A stretch of DNA of 6,170 nucleotides, from positions 1-6,170 of the forward strand of contig SFFC01000116.1 in assembly GCA_004556985.1 (NCBI GenBank). The letters run 5' to 3'. This DNA comes from Clostridiales bacterium. GTDB taxonomy: Bacteria > Bacillota > Clostridia > Christensenellales > Aristaeellaceae. Every line of letters starts with the position of its first letter. The first letter of the stretch is position 1. Under the pieces are notes generated by a model. The model had not been told where the DNA came from. It saw only the letters and a program-made list of their open reading frames with translations, and made no database searches. Below are positions 1-5,875 of this stretch, in pieces. The position numbers and the translations under genes were made by a program.

Positions 1-99
1 GATCTCCTGATGGTCGATGTGCATGGACAGGTCGTTCACGGCGACCAGGCCGCCAAAGCGCATCGTGGCGTGGTTGACCTCGAGCACGCGCTTATTCAT
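1..99 (-). CDS. livG: LivG, branched-chain amino acid ABC transporter ATP-binding protein (5' part only)
   Basis: The first 33 codons of a gene that runs off the left edge. They read MNKRVLEVNHATMRFGGLVA followed by VNDLSMHIDHQEI. This is the standard LivG opening, where the L-E-V..-T-x-R-F-G-G-L-x-A-V-x-D-[LV]-S stretch precedes the Walker A loop. Walker A itself lies outside the window, so ATPase residues cannot be checked. LivG is one of two cytoplasmic ATPases that power the LivHM permease pair. The ATG at 99 is preceded by GGAGGT with an 8-base spacer. The start overlaps the end of livM by 8 bases (92-99, shared ATGAATAA), which indicates translational coupling. A livF gene would be expected further left. 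A related amide or urea transporter ATPase is possible but less likely given the neighbours. Confidence 0.9.
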   Translation of the reverse strand, partial: MNKRVLEVNHATMRFGGLVAVNDLSMHIDHQEI

Positions 100-1162
100 G
101 ATGCGACACCTCCTTGTGCCCGCCGAGCGCGGCCAGCCGCCTGCCGATGGAGGACCAGGTGACCTCCTTGTGGCCGAACAGGCCGTTGCGGAAGAACAGG
201 ATGATGATCAGCAGCAGCAGGGAGAAGACGACCATGCGCATGCCGGAGACGCCGTTTTCCGGCCAGAAGGGCAGGAAGGGCAGCGGGCCGTCGAGCACGC
301 GCAGCCACTCCTGACCGATGGTGACGATGAACGCCGCCAGCACCGAGCCGGAGATGGAGCCCATGCCGCCCATGACCACGATCATGAGGATGTCATAGGT
401 GCGGGAGATCTGGAAGACGTCCGGGCCGATGGTGCCGATGTAGCTGGCGTACAGTCCACCGCCCACGCCCGCCAGAAACGCGCTGAGCATGAAGGAGAGC
501 ATCTTGTGGCGCAGCAGGGAAATGCCCATGGACTCCGCGGCGATCTCGTCCTCGCGGATGGCCTTGAGCGCGCGCCCGTAGCTGGAGGAGACCAGCAGCG
601 CGATGAACACGATCACGGCGAGCGCGATGCCATAGCACCACCAGATGTTGGCCGTCTTGGGGATGGACTTGAGGCCCTGCGCGCCGTTGGTGACGCCCTG
701 TGCGTTGGTGATGAGGATGCGGATGATCTCGGAAAAGCCGAGCGTCGCGATGGCGAGGTAGTCGCCGCGCAGGCGCAGGCAGGGCAGGCCGATCAGGAAG
801 GCGATGCCCGCCGCGAGCACGCCGCCGATGATCAGCGCGACGCCGAAGGGCAGCGTCAGCGTGTTGAACGGGGCGATCAGCGGCTCGAGCATGAAGAGCG
901 TCTCCTTCTTGGCGACGGGGATCGTCAGCAGCGCGACGCTGTACGCGCCGATGGCCATGAAGCCCGCGTGGCCGAGGGAGAAGATGCCCGTGAAGCCCTG
1001 GACGAGGTTCATCGACAGCGCGAGCACGATGTTGATCGCGCAAAGGCGCGTGATGCGCACGATATAGCTGCTCGCGCTGCCGTCGATATAGGCGAGCAGG
1101 CCCACGAGCGCGGCGAGCAGCAGGCAGGACAGGAGGACGGAAGACTTTTTGATCTTGGTCAT
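92..1162 (-). CDS. livM: LivM, branched-chain amino acid ABC transporter permease
   Basis: 356 residues, within the usual size of LivM. It forms, with LivH, the membrane channel of the Liv importer. Visible family marks are a first membrane segment at about residues 8-26, the GFTGIFSLGHAGFMAIGAY signature at 56-74, RLRGDYLAIATLGF at 130-143, TNGAQGL at 158-164, the cytoplasmic EAA-type loop YGRALKAIREDEIAAESMGI at 195-214 (contacts the ATPases), and VVMGGMGSISGSVLAA at 262-277. Further hydrophobic stretches suggest roughly eight or more membrane spans. The C-terminus is a charged tail ending HHE. The ATG at 1162 has a GGAGAAGG-type ribosome site 8 bases upstream. It starts 3 bases after the livH stop and overlaps livG, so it is an internal operon gene with no promoter of its own visible. 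Confidence 0.95.
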   Translation of the reverse strand: MTKIKKSSVLLSCLLLAALVGLLAYIDGSASSYIVRITRLCAINIVLALSMNLVQGFTGIFSLGHAGFMAIGAYSVALLTIPVAKKETLFMLEPLIAPFNTLTLPFGVALIIGGVLAAGIAFLIGLPCLRLRGDYLAIATLGFSEIIRILITNAQGVTNGAQGLKSIPKTANIWWCYGIALAVIVFIALLVSSSYGRALKAIREDEIAAESMGISLLRHKMLSFMLSAFLAGVGGGLYASYIGTIGPDVFQISRTYDILMIVVMGGMGSISGSVLAAFIVTIGQEWLRVLDGPLPFLPFWPENGVSGMRMVVFSLLLLIIILFFRNGLFGHKEVTWSSIGRRLAALGGHKEVSHHE

Positions 1163-1165
1163 GGC

Positions 1166-2062
1166 TCACACCTTCTCCGTTGTTTTTTCGCCGAGCAGGC
1201 CGGTCGGCTTGACGAGCAGCACGACGATCAGCACGATGAACGCGAAGGCGTCGCGATAGCCGGAAAGCGAGGGGAAGAGCGCGACGATCACGATCTCGAT
1301 GAAGCCGATCATGAGACCGCCGAGCACGGCGCCGGCCGTGTTGCCGATGCCGCCCAGGACGGCTGCGATGAAGCACTTGATGCCGGGCATCGCGCCGATG
1401 GTCGGGCTGATGCGGGTGTATTTCATGCCCCACATGATCGCGCCGACGCCCGCCAGCGCGGAGCCGATGAAGAAGGTGATCGCAATGGTCTGGTTGAGGT
1501 CGATGCCCATGAGGCTCGCGGCGTCGTAGTCGCGCGAGACGGCGCGCATCGCCATGCCCGTGCGCGTGTGCTTGATGAGCACGAGCAGCAGGAGCAGCAG
1601 CACGGCCGTGACGACCGGCACGATCAGCGAGAGGCGCTGGATGTACACGTCGCCGATGACGAGCACATCCGTAAAGAGCGGAATCTGCGGGAAGTTGAGC
1701 GGGCGGCCACCGAAGATGACCGTCGCCAGATTCTGCAGAAAGTAGGATACGCCGATCGCCGAGACGAGAATCGAGATGCGCGGGGCGCTGCGCAGCGGGC
1801 GGTAGGCCAGGCGCTCGGCGAGCGTGCCCAGCAGCGCCGTGAAGAGGATTGTCGCGGTGAAGGTGATGTACCAGGGCAGGGTGAAGAGGGAAATGCCGTA
1901 GAAGACGATGTACATGGCGATCATGAAGATCTCGCCATGCGCAAAGTTGATCAGGCGCAGCACGCCATAGACCATCGTGTATCCGATGGCGATGAGCGCA
2001 TAGAGGCTGCCCAGGCTCAGCGCGTCGGTGAGCGTCTGAAGCAGGCGGGTCGGTTCGAACAT
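1166..2062 (-). CDS. livH: LivH, branched-chain amino acid ABC transporter permease
   Basis: 298 residues, close to the typical LivH length. It is the partner of LivM in the inner channel of the Liv importer. Family marks are GYTMVYGVLRLINFAHGE at residues 27-44, ERLAYRPLRSAPRISILVSA at 83-102, the EAA-type loop RTGMAMRAVSRDYDAASLMG at 167-186, the GGIGNTAGAVLGGL motif at 237-250, and the terminal KPTGLLG at 285-291. I chose the ATG at 2062 because GGGAG stands 7 bases upstream and the protein then begins as LivH proteins do. The frame stays open upstream to 2191, but that stretch (43 codons) crosses hairpins, has no ribosome site at its start candidates and resembles no LivH N-terminus. The gene lies 261 bases after livJ, an unusually wide gap for this operon, and 3 bases before livM. 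Confidence 0.95.
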   Translation of the reverse strand: MFEPTRLLQTLTDALSLGSLYALIAIGYTMVYGVLRLINFAHGEIFMIAMYIVFYGISLFTLPWYITFTATILFTALLGTLAERLAYRPLRSAPRISILVSAIGVSYFLQNLATVIFGGRPLNFPQIPLFTDVLVIGDVYIQRLSLIVPVVTAVLLLLLLVLIKHTRTGMAMRAVSRDYDAASLMGIDLNQTIAITFFIGSALAGVGAIMWGMKYTRISPTIGAMPGIKCFIAAVLGGIGNTAGAVLGGLMIGFIEIVIVALFPSLSGYRDAFAFIVLIVVLLVKPTGLLGEKTTEKV

Positions 2063-2080
2063 GGTTTCACTCCCAATCTG

Positions 2081-2099
2081 AACCGGCATGATGCCGGTT
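2081..2099 (-). promoter_or_regulatory. Hairpin directly upstream of the livH ribosome binding site
   Basis: AACCGGCAT and ATGCCGGTT form a perfect 9-base inverted repeat around a single G. In RNA this gives an 8-bp stem with a 3-base loop. It lies about 5 bases upstream of the GGGAG ribosome site of livH. No U-run follows, so it is not a classic terminator. A role in mRNA processing or stability, or in control of livH translation, is inference. Confidence 0.5.
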
Positions 2100-2116
2100 G
2101 CATCTGCGACGAAATG

Positions 2117-2220
2117 CTGTAAATCCCTTTGTTTTGCGACCGAGGCCGGAGCTTTACAGAAGGATTTACAGAGTAAACGTCCCTCCAACAAGGAAGGGCT
2201 GTAAAGCCCTCGCTTTACAG
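2117..2220. repeat. Five copies of TTTACAG/CTGTAAA in 104 bases
   Basis: The heptamer occurs as CTGTAAA at 2117-2123, TTTACAG at 2153-2159, TTTACAG at 2165-2171, CTGTAAA at 2199-2205 and TTTACAG at 2214-2220. The first and third copies belong to a perfect 10-base inverted pair (CTGTAAATCC at 2117-2126, GGATTTACAG at 2162-2171). The last two form the 11-bp hairpin annotated separately. The density is far above chance for an intergenic spacer. It may be a repeat-derived element (REP or MITE remnant), a protein-binding array or an RNA structure; the sequence does not decide. Confidence 0.6.
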
Positions 2221-2223
2221 CCC
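2196..2223 (-). terminator. Probable attenuating terminator hairpin after livJ
   Basis: GGGCTGTAAAG (2196-2206) and CTTTACAGCCC (2213-2223) form a perfect 11-bp stem with a 6-base loop. In the direction of livJ transcription the stem is followed by TTCCTTGTT, a broken U-rich tract. It lies about 100 bases after the livJ stop. A weak terminator here would give more livJ than livHMG message, a common arrangement for binding-protein transporters. The imperfect U-tract makes partial read-through more likely than full termination. Confidence 0.5.
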
Positions 2224-2323
2224 CGTAATTTCCCGGGCCTTTGCTGCTTCGCCGCAGCGGCGGCGACGCGCCAGAGCGTCCTTGCAGTGAGCGCGGGTCT
2301 TCCTGTGTTGAAATGGGGCGGAA

Positions 2324-3442
2324 TTACGGCTCGATCATGTCCTTGAAGGACGTGGAACCGTCGGATTGAACCTCTTTGAAGACGACCGGACGGACGGCAT
2401 CGTGGTTCTCATCGAGCGTGATCGCGCCGGCCGCGCCGACAAAGCCCTCGGTGGCAAAGAGCGCGTCGCGGATGGCCTCGGCGTCGGTGGAGCCGGCGAC
2501 CTCGATGGCGTTGCGCAGCGTCAGGTAGGCGTCATAGGCCATGACGGTCGGAGCGGCAGGCTCCTTGCCGTACTTGGCGCGGTAGGCATCCAGGAACTCG
2601 CTGGTCTTCTCGGTCGCAGGCTGCGCGGCATCGTAGAAGGTGGTGAACACGGCGCCCTCGGCGGCCGCGCCGGCGATGCTGAACAGCTCCGGTGCGTCAA
2701 GCGTGTCGCCGCCGAAGAACGGGCCCTCATAGCCCAGCGCGCGGGCCTGCTTCATGATCTGCGCGGCCTTGTCGGCGTAGGAGACGGAGGTGAAGATGAC
2801 GTCCGGCTTCGCGTCGAGCACGGCGCCCAGCAGCGCGGAGAAGTCCTCGTCCTTGTTCATGAAGTCGCACAGCTCGACGACCTCAAAGCCCTCATGGTTG
2901 GCCAGCTCATCCTGGAAGTACTTGACCAGGCCGACGGCGTATTCGGAATCCTTCTCGCGCATGATCGCGATCTTCTTGTACTCGTTCTTGACGGCGTAGC
3001 GCGCGAGCATCGTGCCCTGGAAGGGATCGATGAAGCAGATGCGGGCATACCACTCGCAGTCGAGGGTGACGGTCGGGTTGGTGGCGGTCGCCGTCAGCGC
3101 AGGAATCTCCTCCTCGCCGAAGACCTCGCCGCCCGCCATCGTCAGTCCGGAGGCGTAGGAGCCCAGCACGGCGACGACGCCCTTGTCCACCAGGGACTGC
3201 GCGGCCAGCGTCGCCTCAGCGCGGTCGGACTTGTTGTCGCCGTAGACCAGCTCGATCTTCTTGCCCAGCACCTCGGGATAGAGCTCGTTGGCCAGGTCAT
3301 AGCCTTCCTTTTCCATCGCGCCGCCGGCGGCGGTCGCGCCGGTCATCGGCTCAAAGACGCCGATCTTGATGGTGTCCTCCGCCAGCGCCAGCACGGGGCA
3401 GAGCACGGCCAGAGCCAAAACAAGAGCCAAAACCTTCTTCAT
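2324..3442 (-). CDS. livJ: LivJ-type branched-chain amino acid ABC transporter substrate-binding protein
   Basis: 372 residues, the usual size for a LivJ/LivK-like periplasmic-binding-fold protein (Peripla_BP_6 family). It captures the amino acid outside the cell and delivers it to LivHM. The N-terminus is an export signal: K2-K3, a hydrophobic core at about 4-18 and an A-L-A site at 19-21 before E22, giving a predicted mature start at IKIGVFEPMTG. Other marks are GSYASG at 94-99, LTATATNP at 116-123, RICFIDPFQG at 134-143 and the VMAYDAY stretch near the C-terminus. C15 is preceded by Leu and does not fit a lipobox. The ATG at 3442 has AGGAGGGG 8 bases upstream. It is the first gene of the operon. 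The substrate is inferred from neighbours; short amides, urea or other amino acids remain possible. Confidence 0.92.
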   Translation of the reverse strand: MKKVLALVLALAVLCPVLALAEDTIKIGVFEPMTGATAAGGAMEKEGYDLANELYPEVLGKKIELVYGDNKSDRAEATLAAQSLVDKGVVAVLGSYASGLTMAGGEVFGEEEIPALTATATNPTVTLDCEWYARICFIDPFQGTMLARYAVKNEYKKIAIMREKDSEYAVGLVKYFQDELANHEGFEVVELCDFMNKDEDFSALLGAVLDAKPDVIFTSVSYADKAAQIMKQARALGYEGPFFGGDTLDAPELFSIAGAAAEGAVFTTFYDAAQPATEKTSEFLDAYRAKYGKEPAAPTVMAYDAYLTLRNAIEVAGSTDAEAIRDALFATEGFVGAAGAITLDENHDAVRPVVFKEVQSDGSTSFKDMIEP

Positions 3443-3469
3443 ACGGTATTCCCCTCCTGAAAGTTGATG

Positions 3470-3499
3470 GCAAGGCGGAGCGTTTGGGCTTCGCCTTGC
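3470..3499 (-). promoter_or_regulatory. 5' leader stem-loop of livJ mRNA
   Basis: On the transcribed strand, GCAAGGCGAAGC and GCTCCGCCTTGC pair in 11 of 12 positions around a 6-base loop. The stem starts about 5 bases after the predicted transcription start (near 3504) and ends 11 bases before the ribosome site, so it occupies most of the roughly 62-base leader. A 5'-terminal stem of this kind can protect an mRNA from decay. An operator function in DNA is an alternative. Function is inferred; the structure is seen. Confidence 0.55.
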
Positions 3500-3510
3500 T
3501 GTATTGCCTT

Positions 3511-3539
3511 ATTATAGCGGCATGTGATGAAAAAAGCAA
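3511..3539 (-). promoter_or_regulatory. Sigma-A promoter of the liv operon
   Basis: On the minus strand: TTGCTT (-35, 3534-3539), a 17-base spacer, and a perfect TATAAT (-10, 3511-3516). The transcription start would fall near 3504, leaving a 62-base leader before the livJ ATG. The -35 matches only the TTG half of consensus, which leaves room for regulation. No other promoter is evident upstream of livH, livM or livG. Confidence 0.75.
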
Positions 3540-3572
3540 GACAAAATGCAATTCAATTCGAAGAAAAGATTC

Positions 3573-3587
3573 AATTTTCAAAAAATA
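3573..3587. promoter_or_regulatory. Candidate CodY-type operator upstream of the liv promoter
   Basis: The plus strand at this position matches the CodY consensus AATTTTCWGAAAATT at 13 of 15 bases (mismatches at 3581 and 3587). It lies 34-48 bases upstream of the -35 box. CodY senses branched-chain amino acids in low-GC Bacillota and controls their transport, so the site would make sense here. However, the surrounding DNA is AT-rich, which raises the chance of a fortuitous match, and whether this organism has CodY is unknown. Confidence 0.35.
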
Positions 3588-3772
3588 CCCTGAATAATAA
3601 AAAAGGAAGTGAATAATTTCAATTCAAATTTTTCAGTTGAGAGGAAAGGAGAGCGATTGGAGGGGAAAGAAGCGCGAAGGAAAAAGCGTAGGACGCCGTT
3701 TTCTCGCCGTCCGGGGAATCAAAATGGTCAAGAAAATATCAATCAGCTGCTGATGGGAAGACGAACAGAAGA

Positions 3773-3801
3773 AGCCCTCTCTCCGGGCAGGAGAGAGGGC
3801 T
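3773..3801 (-). terminator. Rho-independent terminator of the phosphofructokinase gene
   Basis: AGCCCTCTCTCC (3773-3784) and GGAGAGAGGGCT (3790-3801) make a perfect 12-bp stem with a 5-base loop. In the direction of the phosphofructokinase gene it is followed by TCTTCTGTT, a moderately U-rich tail. It lies 45 bases after the stop codon. A smaller perfect 7-bp hairpin (3823-3829 with 3836-3842) sits immediately after the stop codon and may add to 3'-end stability. The stem separates this gene from the liv promoter. Confidence 0.75.
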
Positions 3802-3845
3802 CAAGGCGTTGGAGGCGGACGGTTCTCCCTGGAAGGGGAGAAGGA

Positions 3846-5069
3846 TCAGTCCTCAATGCGCAGGTGGCGCGGCAGGCCGCGCACGACGGTCTGCGTGACC
3901 TCGGACTGGATCAGCGGCAGGGCGTAATCGATAAACGGCTGGCGCATGCGCGCGTTGGCGGCATCGATCCAGTCAAGCGGCACGGTCTTTTCCAGGTTGG
4001 CGACGCTGTGGATGTCGTGCAGCTCTGTGCCGCAGACGTAGGGATCGGCGCTCAGGCGCGTGAAGCCGACCATCATGCCGGTCTTTCCGTCCAGGGCGGC
4101 GTGGGCCGCGGCGGCGCCGGCCTGGCGCGCTTCGCGCACGTCGGTCAGACTGGCGATGTGGGAGGCGCAGCGCTGGAGCGTGGAGAGCTCGACGGCGCGG
4201 GTCTTCGTGTTCAGGCGGCTGCCCAGCAGGCCGCAGAGCCAACGGGCCGTGCCGGTCAGGTTCTTGTGGCCGAAGGCATCGACGCTCAGATCGTCGCCAA
4301 GCTCGCAGACGTAGCACCCGTCCGCGGCGCGGATGCCCTCCGAAACGGCGACGACGAGCGAGGGCGTCTTCTGCTGCAGGGCGTCGATCTGCGCGACGAA
4401 CGCCTCCGGATCAAAGGGCGTCTCCGGCAGACAGATCATCGCTGCGCCCTCGCAGTCCTCGTCCTCGGCCAACGCGGCGGCGGCGGTCAGCCAGCCGGCG
4501 TTGCGGCCCATGATCTCCACGACGGTGACGGACTTGAGGTCGTAAATTGTGCTGTCGCGCACGAGTTCCTTGATCGTCACGCCGATATACTTGGCGGCGG
4601 AGCCATAGCCCGGCGTGTGGTCGGTCATCATGAGGTCGTTGTCGATCGTTTTGGGCACGCCCATAAAGCGGATGTCGCTGCCGACGCTGGCGGCGTAATC
4701 GCTCAGCTTGAGGATGGTGTCCATGCTGTCGTTGCCGCCGATATAGAAGAAATAGCCGATGTCGTACTGCTTCAGCACAGAAAAGAGCGTCTCATAGGGC
4801 GCGGGATCGACCCGAAAGTCGGGCAGCTTGTAGCGACAGCTGCCCAGATAGGAAGCGGGGGTTCGCTCGAGCAGCTCAAGCGCGAGGGGCGAGGAAAGCC
4901 CGGCGTTCAGGTCGATCAGCTGGCCGCGCAGCAGGCCCTGCACGCCGTGGCGCATGCCGTAGACGGTCTTGACGCCGCGCTTGCGGCAGACGCTGTAGAC
5001 GCCCGCGAGGCTCGCGTTGATGACGCAGGTCGGACCGCCGCTCTGCCCGACGATGGCGTTGGCTCCCAT
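3846..5069 (-). CDS. pfp: 6-phosphofructokinase, pyrophosphate-dependent type
   Basis: 407 residues, near the length of the PPi-type clade and longer than the roughly 320-residue bacterial ATP enzyme. It phosphorylates fructose 6-phosphate to the 1,6-bisphosphate in cytoplasmic glycolysis; PPi-linked members work reversibly. Marks are GQSGGPTCVINAS at residues 8-20, TPASYLGSCRYKL at 70-82, GGNDS at 111-115, PKTIDND at 139-145 (D143 is the catalytic base position), MGRNAGW at 187-193 and SEGI at 243-246. D114 and K140 replace the two glycines (104 and 124 in E. coli) that leave room for ATP, which points to PPi as phosphoryl donor. Asn113 stands where ATP enzymes have Asp103. I chose the ATG at 5069, with AAAGGAG 9 bases upstream; a TTG at 5075 is too close to that ribosome site. 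It appears monocistronic. PPi use is inference from residues. Confidence 0.9.
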   Translation of the reverse strand: MGANAIVGQSGGPTCVINASLAGVYSVCRKRGVKTVYGMRHGVQGLLRGQLIDLNAGLSSPLALELLERTPASYLGSCRYKLPDFRVDPAPYETLFSVLKQYDIGYFFYIGGNDSMDTILKLSDYAASVGSDIRFMGVPKTIDNDLMMTDHTPGYGSAAKYIGVTIKELVRDSTIYDLKSVTVVEIMGRNAGWLTAAAALAEDEDCEGAAMICLPETPFDPEAFVAQIDALQQKTPSLVVAVSEGIRAADGCYVCELGDDLSVDAFGHKNLTGTARWLCGLLGSRLNTKTRAVELSTLQRCASHIASLTDVREARQAGAAAAHAALDGKTGMMVGFTRLSADPYVCGTELHDIHSVANLEKTVPLDWIDAANARMRQPFIDYALPLIQSEVTQTVVRGLPRHLRIED

Positions 5070-5119
5070 GTGCAATCTCTCCTTTGTATGGCTTTGAATG
5101 AAAGGGGAATCATCTTCTA

Positions 5120-5148
5120 ATTATAGCATTCAGGGGAAAGCAGAGCAA
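5120..5148 (-). promoter_or_regulatory. Promoter of the phosphofructokinase gene
   Basis: On the minus strand: TTGCTC (-35, 5143-5148), a 17-base spacer and a perfect TATAAT (-10, 5120-5125). TG two bases before the -10 (TGCTATAAT) makes it an extended -10 promoter. The start would be near 5113, giving a leader of about 44 bases. No clear terminator of the upstream repressor gene lies between its stop at 5184 and this promoter, so some read-through into this gene is possible. Confidence 0.75.
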
Positions 5149-5183
5149 GCCCAGGCAGGAAAAGAAACCAGCCGGAAAGGGCC

Positions 5184-5819
5184 TTATCGCAGGGAGAAGC
5201 GCACGGCGACCGCCTTGCCCAGAATGCGCACGCAGCGCGTCTCGTCCTCGCCGCCGATGTCGATGGGGGAAAAGCTCGGGTTGGAGGGCAGCAGCTGCGT
5301 AAAGATGACGCTGCCGTCCGGCCCGCGCAGGCGGCGGACGTGCTTGAGCGTCAGCTCGTTGTCCAGCGCGACGGCGGCGATTTCGCCGTCCTCGACGTGG
5401 TCGGTGCTGCGGATGAAGACGATGTCGCCCGAATGGATGCGGTCGCCGGTCATGGAGTCGCCCTCTGCGATCAGCGCGAAGTCGCAGGGGAGATCGTCCT
5501 CGACGCTGACGAAATCCGTCCCGTCGCCGGGGCTGTAAATCGGCTCGCCGCAGGCCGCCGCGCCGAGCACGGGGACGCGCCGGCGGCTCCCCACGGCCTG
5601 CAGGCCTGGCGGAAGGAGCTCCGCCTCCTCCCCGGAGAGGACGGAGAGCGGAAGGCCCAGCTTTTTGGCGTAGTCCGCGACGATGGACAGGCGCGGCACA
5701 CGCTTCTTGGTCTCGTATCGGCTGAGCACCTGCTTGGTGGTCCCCAGCATGGCGGCGAGCTCATCCTGGGAGAGGCCGCGCTCCTTGCGGAGCTGGCGGA
5801 GAATATCGCCGAATTCCAT
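5184..5819 (-). CDS. XRE-family repressor with LexA/UmuD-like S24 self-cleavage domain
   Basis: 211 residues in two domains. Residues 3-57 are a Cro/CI-type helix-turn-helix (core SQDELAAMLGTTKQVLSRYE at 17-36). Residues about 82-211 are a peptidase S24 domain with cleavage motif AACGEP (C90-G91), the GDSM nucleophile Ser122, and the ELTLK general-base Lys159. The Ser-Lys distance of 37 equals that of E. coli LexA (119/156). It is therefore probably a DNA-binding repressor inactivated by RecA-stimulated self-cleavage upon DNA damage. It is not LexA itself, whose N-terminal domain is a different winged helix. The ATG at 5819 has AAGGAGG 7 bases upstream; a GTG at 5852 lacks a ribosome site. 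The gene is divergent from the strong promoter at 5943-5971, which it probably regulates along with itself. No phage genes are visible around it. Confidence 0.9.
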   Translation of the reverse strand: MEFGDILRQLRKERGLSQDELAAMLGTTKQVLSRYETKKRVPRLSIVADYAKKLGLPLSVLSGEEAELLPPGLQAVGSRRRVPVLGAAACGEPIYSPGDGTDFVSVEDDLPCDFALIAEGDSMTGDRIHSGDIVFIRSTDHVEDGEIAAVALDNELTLKHVRRLRGPDGSVIFTQLLPSNPSFSPIDIGGEDETRCVRILGKAVAVRFSLR

Positions 5820-5875
5820 CCCAATCCCTCCTTGCTGCAAAACGGAACGCACGGTCGGCAGTCTCTGACAGCTTC

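Larger units (their letters stand above)
2063..2323 (-). other. livJ-livH intergenic spacer rich in inverted repeats
   Basis: 261 bases between the livJ stop and the livH start, with no credible gene. On the transcribed strand it holds, in order, the end of a long-range inverted repeat that straddles the livJ stop, a short GC-rich hairpin (arms 2243-2247 and 2254-2258), a perfect 11-bp hairpin (2196-2223), further TTTACAG repeats (2117-2171), and a second strong hairpin just before the livH ribosome site (2081-2099). I see no convincing sigma-A promoter for livH, so expression of livHMG probably depends on read-through from livJ. Confidence 0.6.
3443..3845. other. Intergenic region between livJ and the phosphofructokinase gene
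   Basis: 403 bases with no gene I can support. The part at about 3500-3635 is markedly AT-rich against its GC-rich surroundings. From left to right it contains the livJ ribosome site (3451-3458), a leader stem-loop (3470-3499), the livJ promoter (3511-3539), a CodY-like box (3573-3587), three direct TTCAATT repeats (3552-3558, 3570-3576, 3618-3624) and the terminator hairpins of the phosphofructokinase gene (3773-3842). Between 3640 and 3770 I see only a weak, mismatched stem (3691-3712). Confidence 0.7.

Noticed and set aside
393..1433. 346-codon minus-strand frame across livM and livH
   Set aside because: A shifted frame over two genes, rich in Arg, His and Pro, with no domain; a shadow of the real genes.
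17..2122. 701-codon open frame on the plus strand
   Set aside because: It is antisense to livM and livH, which have clear family motifs. The translation is dominated by Asp, Glu, His, Arg, Gln and Ala, as expected from the reverse frame of GC-rich membrane-protein codons, and resembles no known protein.
2123..2191. Longer N-terminus for livH
   Set aside because: The upstream starts lack ribosome sites, the region forms hairpins, and the extension does not resemble LivH.
2131..2200. A separate livH promoter (TTGTTG-17-TAAATC on the minus strand)
   Set aside because: The -10 matches only 3 of 6 bases; too weak to report.
2098..2346. 82-codon plus-strand frame in the livJ-livH gap
   Set aside because: No ribosome site, crosses several hairpins and the livJ end; no family resemblance.
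2366..3460. 364-codon plus-strand frame
   Set aside because: Antisense of livJ; low-complexity composition and no recognisable motifs.
3691..3712. Extra hairpin GGACG...CGTCC in the livJ upstream region
   Set aside because: Short arms with an internal mismatch; a T-run follows at a distance but the stem is too weak to call a terminator.
3609..5120. 503-codon plus-strand frame with AAGGA before a GTG
   Set aside because: It runs through the terminator stem and then antisense to the phosphofructokinase gene; composition is that of a shadow frame.
5845..5856. Second SOS-like site GAAC-N4-GGTC in the repressor leader
   Set aside because: Has a mismatch in the invariant GTTC half and lacks the flanking CG/YC bases; not strong enough to call.
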